Assembly: GCA_964600235.1 (NCBI GenBank)
Contig: CAZRIV010000018.1
Span: forward strand, 13,522 to 77,521
Source: MWEI01 sp964600235
GTDB taxonomy: Bacteria; Desulfobacterota; Desulfomonilia; UBA1062
Reading direction: 5' to 3'
Length of the DNA: 64,000 nucleotides
The notes below the pieces were generated by a model that did not search any database, was not told the origin of the DNA, and saw only the letters and a program-made list of their open reading frames with translations. Positions 1 to 7,728 of the stretch are shown here, in pieces (position 1 is the first letter of the stretch; every line of letters begins with the position of its first letter). A program made the translations under genes and the position numbers.

Positions 1-2
1 CT

Positions 3-242
3 GACTGCAGTGCCCTGGCACGCCTTGATCGTGACAAGCCCTGTTATCTCGCTTCCTTAAACGGTCGCATGCGCGTCCGCGTGGAGATCCTCGAAGGGCT
101 TCACCCCGAGGCCGTGCTCTACCGCAGGGGTGACTGGATGATGCAGGGCGGCGGCGTGAACCGTATTATCGAGCCGGTCCTCACGGACATGGGAACGGGC
201 TGTGCTTTCTACGAGCAGTATGTCCGCGTCGAGAACGACTGA
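3..242 (+). CDS. Molybdopterin oxidoreductase large subunit, C-terminal fragment
   Basis: The window opens inside this gene; only the last 79 residues remain, closing with TGA at 240-242. The tail looks like the molybdopterin-dinucleotide-binding domain that ends large subunits of the DMSO-reductase family: a GDW strand followed by the glycine-rich turn GGGVN, then TDMGTG and a final YEQYVRVE strand. Enzymes of this family move oxygen, sulfur or electrons at a Mo/W-bis-pterin centre. The metal ligand and the N-terminal Fe-S region lie upstream of the window, so the substrate cannot be named. The next gene follows after 20 bp on the same strand. The family assignment is from pattern recognition of a short piece. 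Confidence 0.75.
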   Translation, partial: DCSALARLDRDKPCYLASLNGRMRVRVEILEGLHPEAVLYRRGDWMMQGGGVNRIIEPVLTDMGTGCAFYEQYVRVEND

Positions 243-262
243 AAGAGAGGACTTGGAGGTCT

Positions 263-910
263 ATGAAGGAACAGATCCCTGTCCCTGATCGTTTCACCAG
301 GTGGTCCGAGGAGATCAGTCACATGAGCGACCCTGATCATCACAGGGAGTACTTCAAAGAGGAACTGCCCCGGTTCCTGGCTGAACGGGAAATCATCACG
401 TCCCTCCTGCAGGCCATTGCCCATGAGTCCGCCTACCCGGACGTGACCTCCGCGACCATGTTCGAGAGCGAGATCGTCCTCTACCGGGACCCGCAGAAGC
501 TTTTTTCCGTCAGGTTCTACCTGTGGGGGCCGGGGGATTACGACCCTGTCCACGATCACAATTCCTGGGGCGTCATCGGCGCGGCGCTCGGGACCCTGGA
601 CGTCATCAACTACCAAAGGCTCGATGACGGATCAGACGAAGGACACGCTGTCCTTCAGGAATGTTCTCGCCGGTTCATCCCCGCAGGCAGTACCTACGCG
701 GTCTTCCCCCTGAACAGGGGCATCCACAGGACCGGGAATGCGGGAGAGCCGGCCATTATCCAGGTGGGGGTCTATGGCGGCAATATCACAAGCAGGCGTT
801 ACGTGAATGTCTTTGACGTCCATACCGGAGAGATCTCACGGCTCTACCTGCCGCACGCGAAGAAGCGGATGCTCGCGCAGAATGCCCTGGAGAGGATAAA
901 TGCCCCGTGA
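263..910 (+). CDS. Cupin, thiol dioxygenase-like (cysteine / 3-mercaptopropionate dioxygenase family)
   Basis: A 215-residue cupin. The segment around residues 95-105 carries HDHNSWGVIG, the H-x-H...WG signature typical of thiol dioxygenases, and a third candidate iron ligand is near His155 (GIHRTGN). Family members bind one ferrous ion through three histidines and oxidise a small thiol such as cysteine or 3-mercaptopropionate to the sulfinic acid with O2. A good Shine-Dalgarno (TTGGAGG) precedes the ATG. The gene follows a molybdopterin oxidoreductase by 20 bp, which may mean co-transcription. The exact thiol substrate is not evident, and an O2-dependent activity is odd if the host is a strict anaerobe. 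A non-oxygenase cupin remains possible. Confidence 0.75.
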   Translation: MKEQIPVPDRFTRWSEEISHMSDPDHHREYFKEELPRFLAEREIITSLLQAIAHESAYPDVTSATMFESEIVLYRDPQKLFSVRFYLWGPGDYDPVHDHNSWGVIGAALGTLDVINYQRLDDGSDEGHAVLQECSRRFIPAGSTYAVFPLNRGIHRTGNAGEPAIIQVGVYGGNITSRRYVNVFDVHTGEISRLYLPHAKKRMLAQNALERINAP

Positions 911-1009
911 CCTGCGGGCCGTCCTTATGAGCGCAGTGCGGTTGACAAATGACGATAAAATGTCACACTGGAGAAACACAATCTGAAAGAGAACCAGAAG
1001 GAAGGTGCC

Positions 1010-2032
1010 ATGGACATACGTTTTGAGAGATCGGATGGGACACAACCCGGGGCGGTATCGGCCCTGCGCGCACTCCTGGAGAAGATCGAGACCCCCTTCC
1101 CGGCGGGCGGCTCCGTGGGCATCAAGCTCCACTGGGGGGAGAAGGGCAATCACAGCTACCTCGAACCGGTCTATGCCAGAGAAATAGCGAGCCGGCTTTC
1201 CTCCAGGGGGTACAAGCCCTTCATCTTCGACACCTCGGTGCTCTATTCCGGGGGCAGGCGCACGGGCAAAGACTCCCTGGAAACCGCCCTGAAGCACGGG
1301 TTCACGGAGGAGTTCCTCGGCTGCCCCGTCGTCATAGCAGACGGCGTGGACGGCCGCGACTTCATCGATATCCCTGCCGGTTACAAGCACTTCAAGACCG
1401 CACAGGTGACCCCGCTGGTGGAGAAAACCGACGGGTTCGTCATCTTTTCCCACTTCAAGGGGCATCTTGCAGCCGGTTTCGGCGGGGCCATCAAGAACAT
1501 CTCCATGGGATTCGCGTCCCGTGCCCAGAAACAGCGCATGCACGCGGACGTAAAACCCGTGCTCAACAAGAAGAAGTGCACCATGTGCGGGATCTGCACC
1601 GAGGTATGCCCCACCGGGGCGGCCACGATAACCGAGGGCGAGTACCCGAGTTATGACCTGGACACCTGCATCGGGTGCGCCCAGTGCATTGCCCAGTGCC
1701 CGGAGATGGCCCTGAGGATACTCTGGGGCTCAGATCATGAGGCCTTCCAGGAGAAACTCATTGAGACCGCTGCAGCCGTATGGCGGATCATTTCACACAA
1801 GACCGTGCTCATCAACGCCCTGATCAGGATCACTGCCGAGTGCGACTGTCTCCCCGGAAAGGCCGACGTCATCGCAGAAGATATGGGCTTTCTCGTGGGC
1901 GGCCACCCCCTCGAGATCGACAGAGAATCCGTAGCCAGGGTGGGGGAGGACATCATCACCAGGGCCCACCCGAATCTGCCCTGGCCCAGGCAGTTTACCT
2001 ATGCGAGCGAGATCGGGTTTCATGGGAAATGA
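1010..2032 (+). CDS. DUF362 domain protein with 2x[4Fe-4S] ferredoxin insert
   Basis: A 340-residue protein. The N-terminal part (about 1-180) matches the DUF362 family, with IKLHWGEKGN, the FIFDTS region and HFKGH...GGAIKN. Two ferredoxin motifs follow: CTMCGICTEVCPTGA near residues 190-203 and CIGCAQCIAQCP near 221-232, each able to hold a [4Fe-4S] cluster. There is no signal peptide or membrane span, so it is probably cytoplasmic. DUF362-ferredoxin proteins are common in anaerobes and are presumed electron-transfer proteins, but their reaction is not established. The ATG follows GAAGGTGCC. The stop overlaps the upstream region of the next small lipoprotein gene, suggesting an operon through the nucleoside phosphorylase. 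Confidence 0.85.
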   Translation: MDIRFERSDGTQPGAVSALRALLEKIETPFPAGGSVGIKLHWGEKGNHSYLEPVYAREIASRLSSRGYKPFIFDTSVLYSGGRRTGKDSLETALKHGFTEEFLGCPVVIADGVDGRDFIDIPAGYKHFKTAQVTPLVEKTDGFVIFSHFKGHLAAGFGGAIKNISMGFASRAQKQRMHADVKPVLNKKKCTMCGICTEVCPTGAATITEGEYPSYDLDTCIGCAQCIAQCPEMALRILWGSDHEAFQEKLIETAAAVWRIISHKTVLINALIRITAECDCLPGKADVIAEDMGFLVGGHPLEIDRESVARVGEDIITRAHPNLPWPRQFTYASEIGFHGK

Positions 2033-2063
2033 CGCGAGGCGCACCGGGGGTCTGAGGAGGCCC

Positions 2064-2381
2064 ATGCCCTGGCTGAAGGCCGTTGTTTTTGCCGTGCCGA
2101 TCATCCTGGCGGCATGCGTGATCACCGACTCCGATGAATACTCCACATCCGTGGTGATGTGCTTTAATGAAAACGGCCTGTCCATCCTGATCAGGCTCGC
2201 AGATCCGGTATGGATCCCCGTCGACGAGGCTGACGCCCACTACATCATGCGCAGCAGCGGATGCGAGTGCCAGGGCTCTCTCAGCCTGGTGGGCGATTAC
2301 TGGCAGTATCCCAAATACCCGGGCCCTGACGACTGCGGCATCCGCATCAATGTCCACACCGGGGATGTGGAGTGCTTTTGA
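2064..2381 (+). CDS. Small lipoprotein of unknown function
   Basis: A 105-residue protein. The ATG at 2064 is chosen because TGAGGAGG lies just before it; longer forms starting at 2001 or 2022 lack a comparable ribosome site. The N-terminus is a lipoprotein signal: MPWLK, a hydrophobic run, then the lipobox LAAC with Cys17 as the likely lipidated residue. The mature part is short, rich in Asp and Cys, and has no motif I recognise (cysteines near the middle in CECQG and at the end). It sits between the DUF362 ferredoxin gene and the sirtuin gene with 9 bp to the latter, so it is probably co-transcribed. Function unknown. Confidence 0.7.
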   Translation: MPWLKAVVFAVPIILAACVITDSDEYSTSVVMCFNENGLSILIRLADPVWIPVDEADAHYIMRSSGCECQGSLSLVGDYWQYPKYPGPDDCGIRINVHTGDVECF

Positions 2382-2390
2382 GGGAGAGGT

Positions 2391-3176
2391 ATGGCTGGAA
2401 TGACCCTGGAAGAGAAGGTACTTTCCCTGGCCAAGAGGATGGTGGCATTCGGCCGCACCGTCTTTTTCACCGGCGCGGGCATATCCACCGAGAGCGGCAT
2501 CCCCGACTTCAGGAGCCCCGGCGGCATCTGGAGCACATACAAGCCCGTTGATTTCAGCGACTTCATGACATCGCGGGACGCACGCGTGGACTACTGGCAG
2601 CAGAAGCTCGCCTTTGAAGATGTGCTGAGGGACGCAAGGCCCAACCCGGCGCACCTGGCAATCGTCAGGCTCTACAGGCTTGGACTGGTGGAGGCCGTGA
2701 TCACCCAGAACATAGACGGCATGCACCAGGCCGCAGGCATGCCCGAAGAGGCGGTTATCGAGCTCCACGGCAACGGTATGCGGGTGCGCTGCATGTCGTG
2801 CGGAAAGGTTTCACCGCTTGAAGAAGCCTTTGAGCGGATCAGGGCGGGCGAGCCGGCGCCCGAATGCCCTTGCGGGGGCTACCTCAAACCCGACACCGTC
2901 TCGTTCGGCCAGGCCATGCCGGCGCGCGAGTTGAATGCCGCCATCGACGCGGCGCGTAAAGCGGACTGCTTCGTGGTGGTGGGCTCCACGCTTCTGGTGC
3001 AGCCTGCTGCGAGCATGCCCCTGTATGCCCTCGATGCAGGGGCCTACCTGGCCATCATCAACCTGAGTGAGACACCCCTCGATGAGATGAGCCACCTTAT
3101 CATCCGCGAAAAGGCGGGCACTGCGCTGGGCATGCTCGGTGATGCCGCGGAAAAGACGCTTGCCAGAAGGAGGTGA
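2391..3176 (+). CDS. cobB: Sir2-family NAD-dependent protein deacylase
   Basis: A 261-residue sirtuin of normal bacterial length. The Rossmann motif TGAGIS is at residues 27-32 and is followed by SGIPDFRSP. The NAD/catalytic motif TQNIDG is near 104-109 and the catalytic His is in ELHGN near 124. A structural zinc site is made by C-x2-C (MRCMSC, about 134-137) and C-x-C (about 157-159). VVGSTLLVQPAA follows near 204. Sirtuins remove acyl groups from lysine using NAD+, releasing nicotinamide and O-acyl-ADP-ribose; known bacterial targets include acetyl-CoA synthetase. GGGAGAGGT precedes the start. The nucleoside phosphorylase begins 3 bp after the stop, so the two are almost certainly co-expressed. 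Confidence 0.93.
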   Translation: MAGMTLEEKVLSLAKRMVAFGRTVFFTGAGISTESGIPDFRSPGGIWSTYKPVDFSDFMTSRDARVDYWQQKLAFEDVLRDARPNPAHLAIVRLYRLGLVEAVITQNIDGMHQAAGMPEEAVIELHGNGMRVRCMSCGKVSPLEEAFERIRAGEPAPECPCGGYLKPDTVSFGQAMPARELNAAIDAARKADCFVVVGSTLLVQPAASMPLYALDAGAYLAIINLSETPLDEMSHLIIREKAGTALGMLGDAAEKTLARRR

Positions 3177-3179
3177 GTG

Positions 3180-3989
3180 ATGCCATCCACGAAGAAGTAC
3201 CACATGGGATTTTCTCAAGACGATCTTGGGCCGAACCCGCCCCTGTGCGCCCTCCTCTGCGGCGACCCGGACCGCACCAGGATGATCGGAGCGGGTTTTG
3301 CCGGGCTGGAAAAGGCCAGGGTCCTCTCGGAGAAACGGGGGCTCGTGAGCTGCCTGTCCACCATGGATAACGGCATGCCGCTGCTGCTTGCCACAACGGG
3401 CATGGGGGCGGGCTCTGCGAGCATCGTGATCAACGAGCTTTTCGATGTGGGCATCAGGGTCATGATCCGCGTGGGCACCACGGGCTCCATCCAGGACACC
3501 ATCCGCGCGGGGAGCATCATCATAACAAGGGCGTCCCTGTGTATCCAGGGTGCCTCCCTTGACATCGCGCCTGCGGAATATCCCGCCGCCGCCGATCCCT
3601 TCATCACGGTCGCCCTGGCGGAGGCGGCCGGAAGGCTGGCCGTGGACTGGCACCTGGGCATCACCGCATCGGTGGACACCTTCTACGAGGGCCAGGAACG
3701 GACGGTGAGCTCTGCCAACAAGAAGCTGCTGAGGCGGCTGAAGGGCATTACCGATGAGTATGCGCGGATGAACATTCTAAACTATGAAATGGAATCAGGC
3801 ACCCTGTTCAAGATGGCAGGGGTCTACGGTTTTGCCGCCGGGTGCGTGTGTGCGGTCATCGACGACCGTACCTCAGGAGAGGAGATAGACCTCTCGGTAA
3901 AGGAAAAGGCGGAGGCTGATGCCGTCAGGGTCTCCCTCGGCGCGCTGAAAGGCCTGGACAAGGGATTCTTTAAAATGTGGAGGAGCTGA
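3180..3989 (+). CDS. Nucleoside phosphorylase, uridine/purine type
   Basis: A 269-residue enzyme of the PNP/UDP superfamily. The phosphate-binding GDPDRT is near residues 28-33, the superfamily core TTGMGAGSA near 75-83, and VGTTGSIQ near 100-107. NYEMESGTLF near 203 matches the E-M-E ribose-binding motif. It splits a nucleoside with phosphate into base and ribose-1-phosphate. The motif set is closest to uridine phosphorylase, but purine or mixed specificity cannot be excluded. The ATG at 3180 is preferred over an adjacent in-frame GTG at 3177 because AGGAGGT has better spacing to it. It follows the sirtuin gene by 3 bp, suggesting a link to nucleoside or NAD salvage. Confidence 0.88.
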   Translation: MPSTKKYHMGFSQDDLGPNPPLCALLCGDPDRTRMIGAGFAGLEKARVLSEKRGLVSCLSTMDNGMPLLLATTGMGAGSASIVINELFDVGIRVMIRVGTTGSIQDTIRAGSIIITRASLCIQGASLDIAPAEYPAAADPFITVALAEAAGRLAVDWHLGITASVDTFYEGQERTVSSANKKLLRRLKGITDEYARMNILNYEMESGTLFKMAGVYGFAAGCVCAVIDDRTSGEEIDLSVKEKAEADAVRVSLGALKGLDKGFFKMWRS

Positions 3990-3991
3990 CC

Positions 3992-4540
3992 CTACTGCCG
4001 GGTGAAGTCCAGGTTTTCCATCTCCAGCAGGGTCCACTGGCCCGCTATGAGTTCGTAGTACAGCCTGAGCCTGCCCGCATAGCTTGAGACCGTTTCCACG
4101 TGGGCGACCACCTGGGCCTTGGCGCCTGTTATCCTGGCATCGAGAACCTTGACGGCCAGGATATTCGTCTCGTCGAAGACTATCCCCAAAGGGACGCTCA
4201 CCATGGCGTCATAAGACCTGCCCCCGGGCGTGGCGGATCGTGATTTCGTGCCGGGCCCGGAAGGACCGCCCGGCCTGGTTTTCACCATGACGCCGGCTTG
4301 AGGGCCCATGGTCCTGCCCACGAGGTCCTTTTCAATCTTTTCCGGGGTGAAGACACTTGATGTCTTCCTGGCATATAACTCGGCCTTCTCGCAGATGCGT
4401 TGGATCTGGCTTGAGGACAACCCCTCGTCCTTCATGGCCTTGATCATGGCCTCTGTGCACGTGGAGGCGGCCGCGGAGGTGATGAACAGCACCATGAAGA
4501 GAACCTGGACCGGTATGGAGAGATGGATCGGTTTTTTCAT
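3992..4540 (-). CDS. Exported protein of unknown function
   Basis: A 182-residue protein read on the minus strand, convergent with the phosphorylase gene (2-bp gap). The start at 4540 has AAAGGAG five bases upstream; a start 30 bp earlier has none. The N-terminus is a signal peptide (MKKPIHL, a hydrophobic stretch, then SAAAS). The mature N-terminal part is helical and resembles small periplasmic helical domains (EAMIKAMKDEGLSSSQIQRI). The middle is Gly/Pro-rich and the C-terminal third reads as a beta-rich domain ending in LLEMENLDFTRQ. I do not recognise a family. A periplasmic location is inferred from the signal peptide only. Confidence 0.7.
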   Translation of the reverse strand: MKKPIHLSIPVQVLFMVLFITSAAASTCTEAMIKAMKDEGLSSSQIQRICEKAELYARKTSSVFTPEKIEKDLVGRTMGPQAGVMVKTRPGGPSGPGTKSRSATPGGRSYDAMVSVPLGIVFDETNILAVKVLDARITGAKAQVVAHVETVSSYAGRLRLYYELIAGQWTLLEMENLDFTRQ

Positions 4541-4614
4541 ACGGCTCCTTTGCTCCTGCCCCTTTTCCATTCATCCCTGGCCAGGAACCACGCCTGTTCT
4601 GAAGGGGGCAGCCC

Positions 4615-4866
4615 TTAAATGTCCATATCCGACGGGCATCCCCTTGTGTCACTTTTCCCCCTGTTGCGGATAATAAGGCCGTTCAGGAAACGCCTTAGAA
4701 TCTGGTCTCCGCATTCTTTATAGTTCTTGTGGTCCTCTTTCCTGAACAGAGCGGAGAGCTCGGCCTTGGAGATCTCGAAATCAGCGAGTTTCAGGATATC
4801 CATGATGTCGGTATCCTTGAGGTTCAATGCGATCCTGAGTTTTTTCAGTATATCGTTATTTTTCAT
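4615..4866 (-). CDS. DUF1456 family protein (YehS-like)
   Basis: An 83-residue protein starting at 4866, where GGGAGA precedes the ATG; an upstream in-frame ATG at 4917 has no such site. The sequence (NDILKKLRIALNLKDTDI, EISKAELSALFRKEDH, LRRFLNGLI) is typical of one DUF1456 repeat. Family proteins such as YehS usually carry two repeats of about 70 residues, so this is a single-repeat form. They are small cytoplasmic helical proteins of unproven function. The gene lies 69 bp downstream of the RNase D-like gene on the same strand and may share its transcript. Base composition here and in the nuclease gene looks lower in GC than the flanks. Confidence 0.8.
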   Translation of the reverse strand: MKNNDILKKLRIALNLKDTDIMDILKLADFEISKAELSALFRKEDHKNYKECGDQILRRFLNGLIIRNRGKSDTRGCPSDMDI

Positions 4867-4935
4867 GGGTGTCTCCCGGATGCTTTTTTTTCGGCACCAC
4901 CCTGCAACCCTTCTCAACGCGGCGAAGCCGTTTTC

Positions 4936-5826
4936 TCACCTGTAATCGGCTATCCCCATCCGGCATTGCATGATTTCCGTGAACCGGCCGAGGATCTCAT
5001 CGTGTATCGAGCGATCGATCCTGGGGTTGATCCCCAGTTCAACAAAAGCCGGATCAAGGATGTTATCCCTGCACAGCTCAAGCAGTTTGACATTGCTGAA
5101 GACATAATCGGGCGGTTTGTTGAGTTTTTTTGCAAAGGCATCTCTTGCGGTAAAGATCTCCTTGAACATCTCCTGCCGGTGTTTATCGAGACGGTTATAC
5201 CCTTTGGCTTTTTCATATTTTGCCGGTTTGACTTTATTACCGTTCTTCCCGCCCTGAAGCATGAGGTTCTGGAGGATATAGGCATCGAGCAGTCCCATGT
5301 CTCTGAGCTTGTCGAAGAGAGCATCCTTCAGCCTGAATAAATGTCTCACGTCACCAAGGGCATATTCGATGGCGGCCTTGTTGATCGGCCTTCTCATCCA
5401 GTTGTATTGCTGGAACTTCTTCTTGTTCAAGGGAGCCATCCCCAGCTCTTCGCTGAGAATGTGTGCCAGGCTCTGCTTCGGATATTTCAGCAGGGTGACC
5501 GCAGGCCTCAGGTCGAGAACAGACTGCAGTTTGATCCCGTATGCCGTCTCAAGCAGCGCCGCATCGCTTAATGAATCATACATGATCTTTAACAGGTCAC
5601 GTTTTTCAAAAAACCGCTTTATACCCTCACCATTCTTGAATTTAAAGGGATCGATGATGATCTCATTCTCCAGGTCAAAGATCTGGATAAGACATAGATG
5701 CTCCCCATAGCAGTGAAGATTGAATTCAGCCTCCACGTCAACGGCGATTATCTTCCTGTCGTGCTTGTCCAGTTCATCCAGATAGCCGTAGATTTCACTG
5801 TCGGTTTTCAGTTCGATAATACTCAT
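4936..5826 (-). CDS. rnd: RNase D-like 3'-5' exoribonuclease
   Basis: A 296-residue DEDDy exonuclease. Exo I is VDVEAEF with Asp30 and Glu32; Exo II lies around YDSLSDAALL (Asp84/Asp88); Exo III is YALGDVRHL with Tyr155 and Asp159, giving the Y-x3-D signature of the DEDDy subgroup. These acidic residues bind two divalent metals that hydrolyse RNA 3' ends. After the nuclease domain a helical C-terminal part (about 205-290) resembles a single HRDC-type domain, shorter than in E. coli RNase D. Probable role: trimming of structured RNAs such as tRNA precursors. DUF1456 follows on the same strand. Family membership is clear; the cellular substrate is inferred. Confidence 0.88.
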   Translation of the reverse strand: MSIIELKTDSEIYGYLDELDKHDRKIIAVDVEAEFNLHCYGEHLCLIQIFDLENEIIIDPFKFKNGEGIKRFFEKRDLLKIMYDSLSDAALLETAYGIKLQSVLDLRPAVTLLKYPKQSLAHILSEELGMAPLNKKKFQQYNWMRRPINKAAIEYALGDVRHLFRLKDALFDKLRDMGLLDAYILQNLMLQGGKNGNKVKPAKYEKAKGYNRLDKHRQEMFKEIFTARDAFAKKLNKPPDYVFSNVKLLELCRDNILDPAFVELGINPRIDRSIHDEILGRFTEIMQCRMGIADYR

Positions 5827-5938
5827 GAGACGCTCTATATCTCATTTGCGGTGAAATTCATACCGGTTCAGATGCGTGGGATCAAAACAGCTGTCCTGTA
5901 AGAATCAGCTTGTGTAGGTCATTTCGTATTAACGTTAC

Positions 5939-6004
5939 GCATAACGTGCCGGTCAGCAGCGGCTCTATGCCGTCCGCCTCAATGCATTCGTTCGGCGTTT
6001 AATC
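5939..6004 (-). repeat. attC-like imperfect hairpin downstream of the nucleotidyltransferase
   Basis: Read on the minus strand, this element begins eight bases after the nucleotidyltransferase stop with TTAAACGCCGAACG and ends with GGCACGTTATGC. The end matches the integron R' core consensus GTTRRRY loosely (GTTATGC), and AACG/CCG near both ends can pair. An inner stem CGGC-TCTAT-GCCG sits at 5960-5972. A smaller perfect inverted repeat ACGTTA/TAACGT (5932-5937 and 5942-5947) overlaps the distal end. The size of about 66 nt and its position 3' of a gene fit a cassette recombination site, but the left core is imperfect and no integrase is in view. Confidence 0.3.
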
Positions 6005-6011
6005 ATGACGG

Positions 6012-6449
6012 TTATGTAAGGCTTTCAATATCTGCAAGATCCTGGAGACGACCAGATGCCTGCTTATTCTTTTTGAGATTTTCAAGGTCTATGAAATTTA
6101 CTTGAGTCCCTTCGATTTCTATCTGCACGCGGGATGAGTAACAAGTATCGAAATCAACGCCTGAGAGAGTGTTTATAAGATCGATACGACTGGGAGGATA
6201 GCCCAGCTGGATGGTTTGATCAGGAATCAGAAAATCCTCTTCTCTCAAACCAAGAGAACCAAAACCAAACTGAGCCAGTGATTTTATTATTTTCTCTGCA
6301 TTCGCCTGGGTCATTTCAATCCAGATATCAATATCTTTGGTGTAGCGAGGATGGCCATGGAAAGCTACAGCATAGCCTCCCACGACCAAGTAACGAACAT
6401 GGTTATCGTTTAATGATCGAATAAATTCTTTGAAGTCTCGGTTCAGCAC
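6012..6449 (-). CDS. Nucleotidyltransferase-like protein (AbiEii/DUF6036 type)
   Basis: A 145-residue protein from a GTG at 6449, which has GGAGGT four bases upstream; ATG codons at 6494/6497 would lengthen it inside the preceding gene. The core motif VGGYAVAFHG followed by RYTKDIDIWI (about residues 22-43) is the G-G...T-x-D-x-D pattern of the minimal nucleotidyltransferase fold, with two acidic metal ligands. Relatives are found as AbiEii-type toxins, HEPN/MNT partners and orphan genes; they may transfer nucleotides to RNA or protein. It overlaps the small upstream gene (6403-6597) by 47 bp. Lower GC than neighbours and the attC-like hairpin behind it point to a mobile origin. Activity is unproven. 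Confidence 0.8.
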   Translation of the reverse strand: MLNRDFKEFIRSLNDNHVRYLVVGGYAVAFHGHPRYTKDIDIWIEMTQANAEKIIKSLAQFGFGSLGLREEDFLIPDQTIQLGYPPSRIDLINTLSGVDFDTCYSSRVQIEIEGTQVNFIDLENLKKNKQASGRLQDLADIESLT

Positions 6450-6597
6450 CGTACCTCCATCGATGGTACTCTTCCCGGATTTGTTCGAGGGCATCAAGAC
6501 GTTTCGAGTATGGTTGTGAATTCCAGTAAACGAAATCGCTCGGTTGATTCTTCGTGTTTACCTTGGTAACAACTCTCTTAATCTCAGTTCTTCTCAT
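6403..6597 (-). CDS. Small protein paired with nucleotidyltransferase
   Basis: A 64-residue basic protein (starts MRRTEIKRVVTKVN, ends RIYSIIKR) with conserved-looking aromatic/charged centre DFVYWNSQPYSKRLDALEQI. I recognise this type as the short reading frame that commonly sits directly upstream of, and overlaps, this class of nucleotidyltransferase gene, so the two probably act together, perhaps as antitoxin and toxin; that role is inference. No Shine-Dalgarno is visible. A strong promoter (6607-6635) ends only nine bases before the ATG, so the message is probably leaderless. No domain name can be given from sequence alone. Confidence 0.7.
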   Translation of the reverse strand: MRRTEIKRVVTKVNTKNQPSDFVYWNSQPYSKRLDALEQIREEYHRWRYGAEPRLQRIYSIIKR

Positions 6598-6606
6598 TTG
6601 AAAACA

Positions 6607-6635
6607 AGTATACTATTCAGTATGTAATCTTACAA
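6607..6635 (-). promoter_or_regulatory. Sigma-70 promoter for leaderless small gene / nucleotidyltransferase
   Basis: On the minus strand the -35 box is TTGTAA (6630-6635) and the -10 box TATACT (6607-6612), separated by exactly 17 bp. Only nine bases lie between the -10 box and the ATG at 6597, so transcription would start at or within about three bases of the start codon, giving a leaderless mRNA. This explains the missing ribosome-binding site of the 64-residue gene. Confidence 0.65.
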
Positions 6636-6852
6636 CACTCATATTATTGGCGCAGATCCCCTGAATGAAAGCCAAACGTACACATAAATAAGACATCCAT
6701 ACCCGACCGCGAACCCTGCCGACCCTTGACAGCACGTTCATCAATCCTTGTTTTACAATGTCCTCGAAAGAATACCCTTGAATACCATTTGCGCGTATCC
6801 TAGGAAGGAGGGCATGCACTATATTTCGGGTGAATGAAAGGAACATGCAGCA

Positions 6853-7728
6853 ATGAACGACTACCTGGTACGGGTCATCACGGAAGAGAAGAACATCCGC
6901 GGCCTTGCGTGCGTCACCACGAACCTGGTGAACGATGCGCAGCAGCGGCACGGCACCTATCCCACCGCCACGGCGGCGCTGGGGAGGGCGCTCACCGGGG
7001 GCGGGCTTCTCGGGGCGTTGCTCGACCCGGGTCAGCGGGTGGCGCTCAAGTTCACCGGGAACGGGCCGCTGAAAAAGATCATCGTGGAGGCCGAGGGTGA
7101 CGGCACGGTACGCGGCTACGTGGAGGTGCCGCAGGTGGACCTGCCGCCCAGGAACGGGAAGCTCGACGTGGGGGGCGCCCTGGGCAGGGAAGGGCTGCTC
7201 ACCGTTACCAAGGACCTCAGGCTCAAGGATCCGTATAACGGGGTCGTCAAGCTCTACACCGGGGAGATCGCTTCTGACATTGCGTACTATCTCACCGAGT
7301 CGGAGCAGGTTCCCTCGGCCATGGGTCTGGGGGTCTACGTGGAGGCCGATGGGGCGGTGAGCGCCTCGGGCGGGTTTCTTATCCAGTCGCTGCCGCCTGC
7401 AGATGATGCCCTCATCGAGACCCTGGCGCAAAGGATCGAGGGCATGCCGCCGGTCACCAGGCAGCTCCGCGACGGCATGACGCCCGAAGACCTTCTTGCA
7501 GGGGTGTTCGAGGGGGTCGAGTACCGCATCATCGAGACCAGGCCGCTCTCGTTTGCGTGCTCATGCTCCCGGGGCAGGGTGGAGCAGGCCCTCATCACGC
7601 TCGGCAAGTCCCAGATGGAAGAGGTCATCAAGGACCAGGATGTCTTCGACATCTCCTGCCACTTCTGCGGGCGCAGCTATGCCTTTACAAAAGAGCAGCT
7701 CGAGCGCCTGCTTTATGAGATGCATTGA
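6853..7728 (+). CDS. hslO: Hsp33 redox-regulated chaperone
   Basis: A 291-residue protein of normal Hsp33 length. The N-terminal domain matches (NDYLVRVITEEKNIRG, ATAALGRALTGGGLLGA, LKFTGNGPLKKIIVEAEG). The C-terminal redox switch has C-x-C at about 236/238 and C-x2-C at about 269/272 (CHFC), the four zinc-binding cysteines that form disulfides when the chaperone is activated by oxidants. It acts in the cytoplasm as an ATP-independent holdase during oxidative or bleach stress. A weak AAAGGA lies 11 bases before the ATG. The preceding 255 bp hold no gene I can support. The gene stands alone on its strand. Confidence 0.95.
   Translation: MNDYLVRVITEEKNIRGLACVTTNLVNDAQQRHGTYPTATAALGRALTGGGLLGALLDPGQRVALKFTGNGPLKKIIVEAEGDGTVRGYVEVPQVDLPPRNGKLDVGGALGREGLLTVTKDLRLKDPYNGVVKLYTGEIASDIAYYLTESEQVPSAMGLGVYVEADGAVSASGGFLIQSLPPADDALIETLAQRIEGMPPVTRQLRDGMTPEDLLAGVFEGVEYRIIETRPLSFACSCSRGRVEQALITLGKSQMEEVIKDQDVFDISCHFCGRSYAFTKEQLERLLYEMH

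Noticed and set aside
6726..6759. TTGACA with TACAAT as a promoter for hslO
   Set aside because: Spacing is 22 bp, outside the usable range, and no better pair was found.
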